Below are positions 1 through 9,225 of a DNA stretch of 64,000 nt, piece after piece (position 1 is the stretch's first letter; each line of letters opens with the position of its first letter). The stretch is from Vulcanimicrobiota bacterium (GTDB taxonomy: Bacteria; Vulcanimicrobiota; Vulcanimicrobiia; Vulcanimicrobiales; Vulcanimicrobiaceae): NCBI GenBank assembly GCA_027307235.1, contig DAHUXH010000010.1, positions 1 to 64,000 on the forward strand, in the 5' to 3' direction. Under the pieces are notes generated by a model, which made no database searches, was not told where the DNA came from, and saw only the letters and a program-made list of their open reading frames with translations. A program made the translations under genes and the position numbers.

Positions 1-1
1 A

Positions 2-1837
2 CCGGGTGCGCCGAGCGCGCAGCAGTTCATGCCGCCGTATTCGCAATCGCCGCTCGCGGGCGAGGACGCGTCGCCGCCGCCCGCACCGCTGGAAGCACCG
101 TTCGCCTATCCCAACTCCGCGCAGTCGAGCAACGACGCACCGGCGTGGTTCTGGCTGCTGCCGCAACAGGCCGGCAACTGCACGTTTACGGTGCATGATG
201 CGTTCGGGCAGAGCACGCCGCCGACGGCGTTGGAAGTGATGGGCCCGCTCACGGTCGCCGATCCGCTGCTCGGCCAGAGCGCGCAAGCCGCCTCGGCGAC
301 GTCGTCGCTGCTGGTGAACGTTCCGTTCGGCGGCGCGCTCGGTGCGGCGGCGACACCGCCGCCGCCGTACACGCTCGCGATCGGCAAGGCGTTTGACGCG
401 CAGCAGTTGCACATGCTCACGCGCAGCGCGTGTGATAGCTGGGCGAACTGGCGCCTTGGGCCGAGTGTCGCAAGCGGGGATGTCACGACCACCGCGACGC
501 AGACGTTCGACGTGCTTGCGAGCGTGCCGATGGCGCAGTCGGCGGCGCAGCCGCCTTCACCATGCACGATCGAACTGTTCGACATGCCCGCCGCCGCGCG
601 CGATCGATCGAGCGACGATCTGGTCCCGATCAACGCGACGCCCGCTCCGGGCGGCGAACCGGCGGTGGACGTGCAGGTGGTGACCACGCACCTGCTGGCG
701 TTCCCGGCGACGCTCTCGTTGACGGCAGGCGGTACGACGGCGGACGTGTCGGTCGGACAATATTTTCTTGCCAGCGATCCGCGCGCGCAGGAGATCGCGT
801 ACACGCCCGGTGACATGCCGGATTGCGCGAGCGGCGGTTACGTGTCGGTCAATGCGGCTGCACCGGCGGCGAACATTCCGGCGACGCCGGGCACGACCCC
901 GGCGGTTGACGTGTTTACGATCACGCCCAGGAGATCGACCAGCGGCATCGGCGGTGGTGCATGCGCGCTTGCATTTGCGAATGTGGCGGGAGCGATCGCG
1001 GTGCCGATTCACGTCGCCGGCCAACTCAGTGTGATTCCGGCGGCGATCACGATTGCGCAAGGCGGCGGCGACGTGGCGTTCGCGCCGCGCGAACGCACGC
1101 TAACGGCATTGCTCAACACGCTCGTGGGCGGCGCCATCGCCGACGCAGCGACAAGCTGTCCTGCGATCGCGTACGCCGGACCCGGTTTCAGCAATCCCAT
1201 CCAACCCGGCACACCCGCCGGCAACGCGCTCGGCATCGTCAACGACGCCGGCTGCTACGGCGCCATCAACGTCGCCGGCAGTCCAGTCGTCGTACAAGCA
1301 AGCGAAGGCGGATTTTTAGGCGGATTTCTCTATGAGCCACACGACTGTGGACAGCTGCTGAAACAGGACGGCTGGAACAGCAACGCTTCGGGATCGAGCG
1401 GAAGTGCGGCGCTAGGCTTGTCAGTACTCTCCTCGGCGACGGCCGGTCAAACGTGCAGTTTCACGATCAGCGATGGTGCGAGCAACGCCGCACCGCAAGC
1501 GGTCAGCGTCAATGTTGTCGGGTCGTGTGCCTACGACGCGCTCGGATACTGCGCAATCGTCACGGAGCAGACGGGCACAGCAGGCGGCCATCCGCGTCCT
1601 GGTCCAGGTTGTCCGGCCGGAGAAACCGGGGGACCGTTGATGTACTTCGCATTCTCGTTTACGGAAGACGTGTTTCACAACGGCGTGAAGGTCGGAACCT
1701 TCACCTTCAGTCGCCCAGAATGGGATGGGTGCAGCAGCTTCTCAAATCCCGCGCCCACCGGCACATGGTCACCGGAGGATCCCGGCGTACGATTCAACGA
1801 TCCTGATTTAGAAAGCGACGCAATTCCGTTGCCATAA
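2..1837 (+). CDS. Ala/Gly-rich secreted or surface protein, 5'-truncated
   Basis: The reading frame is open from the left edge, so the true start lies outside the window; the first Met inside is at 29. The visible 612 codons are rich in Ala, Gly, Pro and Thr and hold several weakly similar beta-rich stretches, many containing a motif like C-x-F/I-x-I/V near the end of a strand (for example CTFTVHD and CSFTISD), as in repeated Ig-like or bacterial surface domains. The Cys residues come in a regular spread, which suggests disulfides and therefore an exported protein. I see no enzyme motif and do not recognise a family. It ends 51 bp before a convergent lipoprotein gene. Confidence 0.6.
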   Translation, partial: PGAPSAQQFMPPYSQSPLAGEDASPPPAPLEAPFAYPNSAQSSNDAPAWFWLLPQQAGNCTFTVHDAFGQSTPPTALEVMGPLTVADPLLGQSAQAASATSSLLVNVPFGGALGAAATPPPPYTLAIGKAFDAQQLHMLTRSACDSWANWRLGPSVASGDVTTTATQTFDVLASVPMAQSAAQPPSPCTIELFDMPAAARDRSSDDLVPINATPAPGGEPAVDVQVVTTHLLAFPATLSLTAGGTTADVSVGQYFLASDPRAQEIAYTPGDMPDCASGGYVSVNAAAPAANIPATPGTTPAVDVFTITPRRSTSGIGGGACALAFANVAGAIAVPIHVAGQLSVIPAAITIAQGGGDVAFAPRERTLTALLNTLVGGAIADAATSCPAIAYAGPGFSNPIQPGTPAGNALGIVNDAGCYGAINVAGSPVVVQASEGGFLGGFLYEPHDCGQLLKQDGWNSNASGSSGSAALGLSVLSSATAGQTCSFTISDGASNAAPQAVSVNVVGSCAYDALGYCAIVTEQTGTAGGHPRPGPGCPAGETGGPLMYFAFSFTEDVFHNGVKVGTFTFSRPEWDGCSSFSNPAPTGTWSPEDPGVRFNDPDLESDAIPLP

Positions 1838-1888
1838 ATCGTGGACAACATCTCCGAGCCTATCTTGCTTTCCAATAATGGACGACCT

Positions 1889-2788
1889 TTACGGCCAGAT
1901 CGGAACGTTCGGGTCAGGCGCGAAGCGAGGGTCGATAGGAAACTCGATCACTCCACTATTTTTGAATTGGTTGGGCACGCCGAAGTCGTGGTAGGTGCCG
2001 CCAAACCATAACGTGTGCGGGCTATTTGCATACGGATCAGCAAAACTTTGAAGAACGGTTATGACCTCCGCACAGGATGTTCCACCGCTCGGAGCTGTGT
2101 TGCCGGTCGAAAGATAGCCGTATCCCGTGATCGTTTTTTGAAGTGCGGCGAAGTTCGGGTTCATTGCAAACGTGTTTGTGGCGCGTGCATTCTCGGTAAG
2201 CCATTCATCCACGACAACCGGTTGCAAGTTCAAGGTGGTGCGTTGTGCGTTGAAGGCTTGGATGCATGGGACTTCGTCGGTCGTCGATAGGGTCACCAGA
2301 CGGTAATCGCCGTTGAGTTCCATCGGTGCGGGGGTGATCGTCGGAATCGGCGGCAGCACCGGGGCGTGCAGAACTTGCGTGCCGCCGGTCAGCGTGATGT
2401 TGTCGTGAATGGTCGGGCGCGTGAGATCGATGCTGGATTCGCTGCCGATGATCAGCAGATAGTGGCCGTTGGGAGCAGTGAACGCAAACGTGCCGTCCGG
2501 GGCGGTGGTGCCTTCGGGCATCGGCGTTGCGCCGGCCGTCCACGGCGCAAGGCCCACCGTGACGCCGCCGAGCGCCGCTCCGCTTGGGTCGTCGACGAGC
2601 CTGCCGCTTGCCGTCGTGCTGGTTGGCGCGAGCTCGCAGTTCGGCGGCGTGCCGGTCATGCCGGCGGGACACGGCGTCGCGCCGCCATCGCTTGAGCCGC
2701 CCGGTGAAGGCGGAGCGCCGCCTCCGCCGCACGCGAGCAACATGCTCGCACAGAACAGCGATGCTAGCGCCATCTTCACTACACCCAT
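1889..2788 (-). CDS. Lipoprotein with carboxypeptidase-regulatory-like and CAP-like domains
   Basis: A 299-residue lipoprotein: a hydrophobic leader followed by the lipobox LLAC at about residues 17-20 and a Gly/Ser/Pro-rich tether. Residues ~58-110 (SGRLVDDPSGAALGGVTV ... TTAPDGTFAF) look like a CarboxypepD_reg/Ig-like domain, a beta-sandwich often found in surface proteins. Residues ~170-260 contain FNAQRTTLNLQPVVVDEWL followed by an Ala-rich helix, which resembles the start of the CAP/SCP domain (N-x-x-R-x-x-x-x-L-x-P), though the later His motifs of that family are not clear. It sits 46 bp downstream of the class II aldolase gene on the same strand and may be cotranscribed. Function unknown; the domain calls are by eye. 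Confidence 0.6.
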   Translation of the reverse strand: MGVVKMALASLFCASMLLACGGGGAPPSPGGSSDGGATPCPAGMTGTPPNCELAPTSTTASGRLVDDPSGAALGGVTVGLAPWTAGATPMPEGTTAPDGTFAFTAPNGHYLLIIGSESSIDLTRPTIHDNITLTGGTQVLHAPVLPPIPTITPAPMELNGDYRLVTLSTTDEVPCIQAFNAQRTTLNLQPVVVDEWLTENARATNTFAMNPNFAALQKTITGYGYLSTGNTAPSGGTSCAEVITVLQSFADPYANSPHTLWFGGTYHDFGVPNQFKNSGVIEFPIDPRFAPDPNVPIWP

Positions 2789-2834
2789 CTTGCGGGCGCT
2801 ACTTTTTTACGTGCGGGGACGCGCCCTGTTCGCT

Positions 2835-3548
2835 TTACGAAAACTCAATACGGCGACGCAGCGCGGCCCAGGCCATGCGAACGACGGCCGCGCGGCCTGC
2901 TGCCTGCGCTTGCGCACGCACGACGTCCTGCACGCTGCTCGCGGGCCAGTGCAGCGGCGTTCCGCCGGCGAGCATCGCGATCTGCATCGCGCACGCACGC
3001 TCCAGCCAATACATGGTCATGAACGCATCGCCGACGCTCTCACCGACCGTCAGCGTTCCGTGATTGCGTAAGATCATCGCCCGTTTGCTGCCGAGATCGG
3101 CGACCAGGCGCGGGCGCTCGTCGAGTTCGAGCGCGATGCCTTCATACTCGTGATAGGCAACTTCGCCGTTGAGCAGCATCGCCGTCTGATCGATCGGCAA
3201 CAGGCCGTGCTCTTGACACGAGACCGCGACGCCGGTGACCGTGTGCAGGTGCATCACGCACTGCGCGTTGGAACGCGCGGCGTGAATCGCGCTATGAATG
3301 GTGAAACCGGCCGGATTCACGACGTGCTCCGTCGGCTCGACGATCTTCCCGTCGAGATCGATCTTCACCAGATTGTCCGGCGTAATCTCGGTGAAGAGCA
3401 TCCCGTAGGGATTGATCAGGAAGTGATGCTCGGGTCCGGGCACGCGAGCCGAGATGTGCGTGAAAATCACGTCATCCCATCCAAAGTGCGCGACCAGCCG
3501 ATACGCCGCCGCGAGATCGACGCGTACGCGCCACTCTTCGTCGTTCAC
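2835..3548 (-). CDS. Class II aldolase/adducin family protein
   Basis: The 237-residue protein matches the class II aldolase/adducin fold, whose members are zinc-dependent sugar-phosphate aldolases, epimerases or decarboxylases. The metal-binding HLH of that fold is visible in [10 protein letters not shown] at about residue 100, and a further His in [12 protein letters not shown] near residue 163, also a family hallmark. The N-terminal THISARVPG stretch is typical of the phosphate-binding part. The start is a GTG at 3548. A divergent acyl-CoA dehydrogenase begins 100 bp away. Substrate cannot be told from sequence; no sugar-pathway partners are adjacent, so a specific aldolase name would be a guess. 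Confidence 0.85.
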   Translation of the reverse strand: MNDEEWRVRVDLAAAYRLVAHFGWDDVIFTHISARVPGPEHHFLINPYGMLFTEITPDNLVKIDLDGKIVEPTEHVVNPAGFTIHSAIHAARSNAQCVMHLHTVTGVAVSCQEHGLLPIDQTAMLLNGEVAYHEYEGIALELDERPRLVADLGSKRAMILRNHGTLTVGESVGDAFMTMYWLERACAMQIAMLAGGTPLHWPASSVQDVVRAQAQAAGRAAVVRMAWAALRRRIEFS

Positions 3549-3648
3549 GCTAGCGATCGTAATGCCGCAACCGGCTCCTCGTCAACGCCGTACAGCACCA
3601 GCACAGGAAGGAGAATACAGCCGGAGCCGTGATACCGATGGTATCGCT

Positions 3649-4821
3649 ATGAGTTCCGCCGTGTACGAACGTGTGCGCGCCTTCATGGATGCGCACGTCT
3701 ATCCGAACGAGCCCGTCTACGCCGAGCAGCTGCGTCTGGACCGCTGGGCGCAACCGCCGATCATGGACGAACTGCAGGCACGTGCGCGCGCCGGGGGATT
3801 GTGGAATTTTTTCCTTCCCGACAGCGCGCTCGGCGCGGGACTGAGCAATCGTGACTACGCGCCGTTGTGCGAGATGATGGGCCGATCGGCGATCGCGCCG
3901 GAGGTCTTCAACTGCAGCGCACCCGACACCGGCAACATGGAAGTGCTCGAGCGCTACGGCACACCCGAGCAGAAAGCGCGGTGGCTCACGCCGTTACTCG
4001 ATGCAAAAATTCGCTCGGCGTTTGCGATGACCGAGCCCGACGTCGCATCGTCGGACGCGACCAACATCAGTGCGCCGATCCGGCGCGACGGCGACGCCTT
4101 TGTGATCGACGGTCGCAAATGGTGGACGAGCGGCGCCGCGCACCCGCGCTGCGCGGTGCTGATTTTTCTCGGCCGTTCCAATCCCGGCGCCGACAAGTAC
4201 CATCAGCACACCATGCTGATCGTTCCGCTCGACACGCCCGGCGTGCGTCTGGTACGCAACCTCACCGTCTTCGGATACGACGACGCGCCGCACGGACACA
4301 GTGAACTGCTCTTCGAAAACGTGCGTGTTCCCGCCGAGAACGTTGTACTCGGCGAAGGCCGCGGTTTCGAGATCGGTCAAGGACGGCTCGGTCCCGGACG
4401 TTTGCATCACTGCTTGCGCTTGATCGGATTGGCTGAACGTGTGCTCGAACGGATGGTGACACGTGTCAAAGAACGCGTCGCCTTCGGCAAGCCGCTCGCG
4501 GAGCAAGGTGTCATTCAAGAATGGATCGCGGATTCGCGCATCGCGATCGATCAAGCGCGTCTGTTAACCTATGACGCGGCCGAGCGACTCGATCGCGACG
4601 GCAACAAAGCGGCGCGCACCGCCATCGCGATGGCGAAGGTCGTCGCACCGTCGATGGCGCTAGCGGTCATCGATCGCGCGATTCAAGCATTCGGCGCCAA
4701 AGGTCTCAGCGACGACGTGATGCTCGCGGCAGCCTATGCCGGAGCGCGCTCGTTGCGTTTGGCGGACGGCCCCGATGAAGTGCATCGCGCCGCGATCGCC
4801 AAAGCGGAACTAGAACGCTAG
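3649..4821 (+). CDS. Acyl-CoA dehydrogenase family protein
   Basis: FAD-dependent acyl-CoA dehydrogenase of 390 residues, which would oxidise an acyl-CoA to the 2-enoyl-CoA in the cytoplasm and pass electrons to ETF. The middle-domain signature [14 protein letters not shown] lies near residue 125, and WWTSGA just after it. The C-terminal end has [16 protein letters not shown] in place of the usual YEGT stretch, as in the ACAD10/ACAD11-like subgroup. I chose the ATG at 3649 because it begins the conserved N-terminal helix; the frame stays open upstream to 3454 but that part is unlike the family and overlaps the divergent aldolase gene. It converges with ddl, 21 bp apart. Confidence 0.88.
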   Translation: MSSAVYERVRAFMDAHVYPNEPVYAEQLRLDRWAQPPIMDELQARARAGGLWNFFLPDSALGAGLSNRDYAPLCEMMGRSAIAPEVFNCSAPDTGNMEVLERYGTPEQKARWLTPLLDAKIRSAFAMTEPDVASSDATNISAPIRRDGDAFVIDGRKWWTSGAAHPRCAVLIFLGRSNPGADKYHQHTMLIVPLDTPGVRLVRNLTVFGYDDAPHGHSELLFENVRVPAENVVLGEGRGFEIGQGRLGPGRLHHCLRLIGLAERVLERMVTRVKERVAFGKPLAEQGVIQEWIADSRIAIDQARLLTYDAAERLDRDGNKAARTAIAMAKVVAPSMALAVIDRAIQAFGAKGLSDDVMLAAAYAGARSLRLADGPDEVHRAAIAKAELER

Positions 4822-4842
4822 GAGCGTTGTGTAGGACAGCTT

Positions 4843-5790
4843 CTAAGCTGCGTCGGTCGTGGGGACGCGAGCGAGTGCGTAGCCGACCACCCGATCGATC
4901 AATGCTTCGTAGCCGATGCCGATCGACGCGCATGCATCGGGAATCAGCGAGGTTGGCGTCAGGCCCGGAAGCGCGTTGGTTTCGAGGATGTACGGACGCC
5001 CCTCGCGGCTGACCATGAAATCGGTGCGCGAGTAGTCGCGCAAACCGAGCAAACGATGCATCGAGAGCGCGAGCATGCGTAAGCGCGCGGCGAGACTTTC
5101 GTCGACCTGTGCGGGGCAGACGTGCGTGCTGCCGCCCGGGCCGTACTTGGCTTCGTAGGTGTAGAAATCATCGATGTTTGCGATGATCTCGATAACCGGC
5201 AGCGCTTCCTCACCGAGCACCGCACAGGTGAACTCCCGGCCGTCGATCAGTTCCTCGGCGATCACTTCGTCGTAGGTGCGCGCCAGCTCGATCATCGCTC
5301 GCGTCCACTGCTCGTGCGTGCGCACGATCCGCACGCCGACCGATGAACCCTCGTAACGCGGCTTGATGACGAGCGGAAGATCGAGCGACCCCGGCAAGAG
5401 CGGCAACGTGCCGCCGCGCAGGTCGAAGAGATCCCATGCGGCAGTCGGCAAACCTTCGGCATTGAGCAGCTTCTTGGTGAGATGCTTATCCATCGAGAGC
5501 GCGGAGGCTTCGATACCGCTGCCCGTGTAGGCGATGCGCAGGTGTTCGAGCACGCCTTGAATCTGACCATCTTCGCCGCTCGTTCCGTGCAGCGCGTTGA
5601 AGACCACGTCGGGCGCGATCGAACGGATCGCGTCGACGAAGCGCTCGTCGTAGTCGAGCGAACGCGCCTCATAGCCGAGTGATTGAAGCGCGCGCATCAC
5701 ACCTTGCCCGGTCGACACCGATATCTCGCGCTCGGCGCTCGGGCCTCCCATCACCACGGCGACGCGAGCATTCTTCTTCATAGCATTCAT
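4843..5790 (-). CDS. ddl: D-alanine--D-alanine ligase
   Basis: ATP-grasp ligase that joins two D-alanines for the end of the peptidoglycan stem peptide. It is 315 residues, the normal length. Family motifs are in order: GGPSAEREIS (~15-24), LHGTSGEDGQIQG (~64-76), the Lys of DKHLTKKLL, KPRYEGSSVGV (ATP-binding) and the metal-binding end ILETNALPGLTPTS. The start ATG overlaps the murB stop by 4 bp (ATGA), which argues for translational coupling; a second Met three codons later is possible. It is the last gene of the dcw operon here; in many bacteria ftsQ, ftsA and ftsZ would follow. Confidence 0.95.
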   Translation of the reverse strand: MNAMKKNARVAVVMGGPSAEREISVSTGQGVMRALQSLGYEARSLDYDERFVDAIRSIAPDVVFNALHGTSGEDGQIQGVLEHLRIAYTGSGIEASALSMDKHLTKKLLNAEGLPTAAWDLFDLRGGTLPLLPGSLDLPLVIKPRYEGSSVGVRIVRTHEQWTRAMIELARTYDEVIAEELIDGREFTCAVLGEEALPVIEIIANIDDFYTYEAKYGPGGSTHVCPAQVDESLAARLRMLALSMHRLLGLRDYSRTDFMVSREGRPYILETNALPGLTPTSLIPDACASIGIGYEALIDRVVGYALARVPTTDAA

Positions 5791-6740
5791 GATGTTGTGT
5801 CATCCGTAAAGACGCCGACGAGATGGACTTCCAATTGGAGTTCGACCGAAAATCGCTCATACACGGCACGCCGCACCTTCGCGAGCAACGTCGCCACGTC
5901 TTTCGCGCTCGCGCCGCCGAGGTTGTTGATGAAGTTGGGGTGGAGCGCGGAGACCTCGGCGCCGCCCTCCCGCCAGCCTTTGGCGCCGGCCGCCTCGATC
6001 AAGCGCGCAGCTTTGTCCCCCTCGGGATTGCGAAAGCACGAACCGGCGTTGGGGAGCTGAAGCGGTTGGGTATTCTTGCGGCGCACCAGTCGCCGGCGCA
6101 TCTCTTCTCGCACGTGGGCCGGGTCACCGCGCTCGAACGCCAGCGTCACACTCGACACCACCGCATCGCGCGCGAGCGTCGTATGACGGTAGAAATACTG
6201 CACCGACACGGCTTGCGCCACCGGACGTGCCGGCGATTGTACCCAGACCTCGCGCACGAAATCACCGATCTCGCGATCGGTTCCCGCGTTCATGCGCAGC
6301 GAACCGCCGACGCTGCCAGGGATTCCCGCGAGCGAGCCGATGCCGACCGCGCCGAGCGAGGCCGCCCGAGCGGTGAGTAATGCCATGCTCGCCGACGAAC
6401 CGGCCTTCACGACGACTTCGGCCGGCGTCGCGTCGAGTTCGATGCTCGCGAACTCACCACCCAGACGCAACACGATACCGCGCATCCCGCCGTCTCCGAC
6501 GAGCACGTTGCTGCCGCTGCCGAGCACGAACCACGGAATTTTTCGCTTGAAACACAAGCGCATGACGTCGGCGAGTTCGGCTTCGCGCTCGACGACGACG
6601 AACGCGTCAGCCGGACCGCCGATCTTCCAGGACGTGTGCTCGGCGAGCGGTGCGTCGAACTGCACGCGGTCGCCGGCGATCGCACACAACGTTTCCCGGG
6701 TTTGGTCGTCGACCGCGCTATTCAGATAGCGCGCGATCAC
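5787..6740 (-). CDS. murB: UDP-N-acetylenolpyruvoylglucosamine reductase
   Basis: FAD- and NADPH-dependent reductase giving UDP-N-acetylmuramate, the second committed step of peptidoglycan precursor synthesis. The 317-residue protein has the FAD-binding motifs WKIGGPADAF (~42-51), GSGSNVLVGDGGMRG (~77-91) and the long GIGSLAGIPGSVGG (~133-146). The catalytic Ser is in NAGSCFRNP (~230-238). The length and lack of an extra loop fit the short, type II form of MurB. Both ends overlap neighbours by 4 bp (murC upstream, ddl downstream). Confidence 0.95.
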   Translation of the reverse strand: MIARYLNSAVDDQTRETLCAIAGDRVQFDAPLAEHTSWKIGGPADAFVVVEREAELADVMRLCFKRKIPWFVLGSGSNVLVGDGGMRGIVLRLGGEFASIELDATPAEVVVKAGSSASMALLTARAASLGAVGIGSLAGIPGSVGGSLRMNAGTDREIGDFVREVWVQSPARPVAQAVSVQYFYRHTTLARDAVVSSVTLAFERGDPAHVREEMRRRLVRRKNTQPLQLPNAGSCFRNPEGDKAARLIEAAGAKGWREGGAEVSALHPNFINNLGGASAKDVATLLAKVRRAVYERFSVELQLEVHLVGVFTDDTTS

Positions 6741-8113
6741 GTGCGCGCACCGGCGGTCAGCGCCTGGGCAAGCCGCGCGGCGACGGCGGTGATGGTGCCC
6801 GCTCCGAGCATGAGCACGAGCGCGCCGTGCGGTGCATCGTTGACGAGCGTTTCCACGAGATCGCCGACACGCTCGACGTACTGCACCGGCGTTCCGCTTG
6901 CGCGTAGGGGTTCTCCGATCGAACGTTCGCTCACACCGGTAATCGGCGGCTCGGACGCCGCGTAGACCGGTGCGAGATACACGGTGTCGGCGCCGCGCAA
7001 CGACTGCGCGAAGTCGTTGGCGAGATACATCGTGCGCGAATAGCGGTGCGGCTCGAATGCAACGACGATCGGTCCGTCGTGATACCGTCGCGCGGCCGCG
7101 ATCGTCTCGCGCACGGCCGTCGGGTGATGCGCGTAGTCGTCCACGACGGTCATGCGATCGCTGCGCACCAGTACGTCGAAGCGCCGGCGCACGCCGCGAA
7201 ATGTGGAGAGTGCCCGCGCGATCCGCGCGAACGGCACACCGAGTTCACGCCCCACGGCAATTGCCGCGAGCGCATTTTCAACGTTGATGCGCCCGGGCAC
7301 GTGCAGGTCGATCGTCCCCAAGCACACGCCGGCGCCGATCACGTCGAACGTCGAGCCGAGATTCGCATAGGTGACGTTGGCCGGCTGCAGATCGGCCTCG
7401 GCTGTAAAGCCGAAAGTCACCGTGCGCGAGCGACGCTCCACGCGCGCGAGCGAGGCCGAGTGCGGGTTGTCCATCCCGACAATCGCGACACCATCCTCGG
7501 GAAGCTTCGCGAGAAAGTCTGCAAACGACGCGACCAGAGCCGGGAATTCGTCGTCGCTGCACAGGTGATCGTTTTCCAGATTCGTCAGCACCGCGATTCG
7601 CGGCGCCAACAGCGCGAACGAACCGTCAGATTCATCAGCCTCGGTGACGAACCACGGCGAGCCTCCGTCGACGGCGTTGGTTCCCAAAACGGCATCGATT
7701 CCGCCGAGCGCGAGACCCGCGTCGATGCCGCTGCCGCGCAGCAGGCAGTGCGTCATCGCGGTCGTGGTCGTCTTTCCGTGCGTGCCGCAGATGGCGATTC
7801 CGCTGCGCGCGCGCAGGAACTCGGCGAGCAATGCGCCGCGATGCACGATCGGCAGGCCGCGCCGTCTCGCTTCGGCGATCTCAGGGTTGCTCGCATCGAT
7901 CGCGGAACTGACCACCAGCGTGCGGGCGTCGCCGATGTTCTGCGCGTCGTGACCGACGATCACGCGCGCGCCTTCGGCGAGCAGACGCTCCGGCAGATCG
8001 CCGCCTTTGGCATCCGAGCCCGACACGCGTTCGCCGCGCTGCAACAAGATGCGCGCAAGCGCGCTCATGCCGATTCCGCCGATGCCGACGAAATGCCAAG
8101 GGCCCTGATTCAT
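6737..8113 (-). CDS. murC: UDP-N-acetylmuramate--L-alanine ligase
   Basis: Cytoplasmic Mur ligase that adds L-Ala to UDP-MurNAc. The 458-residue protein starts with the nucleotide-sugar-binding GIGGIGMSALA (~10-20), followed by the ATP-binding P-loop GTHGKTTTT at 110-118, the TEADESDGSF stretch and the C-terminal-domain motif DDYAHHPTAVRETI. These identify MurC rather than other Mur ligases. It overlaps murG upstream and murB downstream by 4 bp each. Confidence 0.96.
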   Translation of the reverse strand: MNQGPWHFVGIGGIGMSALARILLQRGERVSGSDAKGGDLPERLLAEGARVIVGHDAQNIGDARTLVVSSAIDASNPEIAEARRRGLPIVHRGALLAEFLRARSGIAICGTHGKTTTTAMTHCLLRGSGIDAGLALGGIDAVLGTNAVDGGSPWFVTEADESDGSFALLAPRIAVLTNLENDHLCSDDEFPALVASFADFLAKLPEDGVAIVGMDNPHSASLARVERRSRTVTFGFTAEADLQPANVTYANLGSTFDVIGAGVCLGTIDLHVPGRINVENALAAIAVGRELGVPFARIARALSTFRGVRRRFDVLVRSDRMTVVDDYAHHPTAVRETIAAARRYHDGPIVVAFEPHRYSRTMYLANDFAQSLRGADTVYLAPVYAASEPPITGVSERSIGEPLRASGTPVQYVERVGDLVETLVNDAPHGALVLMLGAGTITAVAARLAQALTAGART

Positions 8114-9225
8114 CGTGCGGCCTGATTTCGCCGCACGATCACGTCAATCCGCGCGAGCACCGCCGCCAATGCATCGCCGCCGGCGAGCGATCGCGCCGCC
8201 ATCTGTAATGCGAGCAGCCGCTCGGGGACGACCGCATCGGCAAGCACCTCGCGCAGCGCACCACCGGCGAGCGCCGCATCGTCAAGCACGACGCCCGCGC
8301 CGGTCGCTGCGAACGCGCGCGCGTTCACGTTCTGATGGTCGCCGGCGGCATGAGGATACGGCACAAGCAGGGCCGGCAGGCCGATCGCCGCAAGCTCGGC
8401 GAGCGTGGAGGCTCCGGCTCGCGCGAGCACGAGGTCCGCCGCCGCATACGCGGCGCCGACGTCGTGCACGTACGGCACGATGGCGAGCGCCGGCTCATCC
8501 CGCAGCGTCGCGGCGAGGCGCTCATACTCACCGCTCCCGGTCACGAGCAGCACTTGCCAGTCCTCGGGCAGCGCGTGCGTGCGCACGAGCGCGACGACAG
8601 CTTCGTTGATCGAGCGCGCACCTTGACTGCCGCCCATCACCAGCAACGTGCGTTTCTTCGCGTCCAATCCGAACGATGCCAACGCGGCTTCGCGGCGCGG
8701 ACGATGCGTCAGACTGACGCGCACGGGAACGCCGGTCTTGATAAATTTCTTTCCGAAACGCACGTCGTCGAAGCTGCCCCACACTTCACCGACGAGCGGA
8801 AGCAGCAGGCGATTGGTCAAACCCGGCCGCGCGTTCGGCTCGACGAGGATGATCTCGGTGCTCACGCGGCCGAGCGCGCGCAACAGTCGTGTTGCGACAA
8901 CGACCGGAAAGCACACGTACCCGCCGGTTGCGATCAACAAGTCCGGACGAATGCGATCGACCATGCGCAGACTTTGCGCGATGCCGAAGATGTTTGCGAA
9001 AGCCGAGCGCACGAGATCGAACGACACCCTACGAGCAATCGGTTTGCTCGACACCGTGTGCAGCGGGTATCCGGCTTCGGGTACCAACTGTGCTTCCAAG
9101 CGATGCGCGCTGCCGGCGAAAGCGATCTCCGCGCGATCGCGCAACGCATCAGCGATGGCAATCGCCGGATAGACGTGTCCACCCGTGCCGCCGCCCGCGA
9201 AGAGGACGCTCAGTTGAGCTGCCAT
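8110..9225 (-). CDS. murG: UDP-GlcNAc--undecaprenyl-PP-MurNAc-pentapeptide GlcNAc transferase
   Basis: Membrane-associated glycosyltransferase (GT28) that turns lipid I into lipid II. The protein has 371 residues with the glycine-rich donor loop GGGTGGHVYPA at 11-21, a second glycine-rich turn VMGGSQGARSINE in the C-terminal Rossmann domain and LVPYPHAAGDHQNVNA (UDP-GlcNAc contact) near residue 290. The start codon lies 16 bp inside the end of the DUF2332 gene, so that unusual neighbour is firmly part of the operon; the stop overlaps murC by 4 bp. Confidence 0.96.
   Translation of the reverse strand: MAAQLSVLFAGGGTGGHVYPAIAIADALRDRAEIAFAGSAHRLEAQLVPEAGYPLHTVSSKPIARRVSFDLVRSAFANIFGIAQSLRMVDRIRPDLLIATGGYVCFPVVVATRLLRALGRVSTEIILVEPNARPGLTNRLLLPLVGEVWGSFDDVRFGKKFIKTGVPVRVSLTHRPRREAALASFGLDAKKRTLLVMGGSQGARSINEAVVALVRTHALPEDWQVLLVTGSGEYERLAATLRDEPALAIVPYVHDVGAAYAAADLVLARAGASTLAELAAIGLPALLVPYPHAAGDHQNVNARAFAATGAGVVLDDAALAGGALREVLADAVVPERLLALQMAARSLAGGDALAAVLARIDVIVRRNQAAR

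Noticed and set aside
7046-8125. 359-codon open frame on the plus strand
   Set aside because: Exactly antisense to murC; not protein-like.
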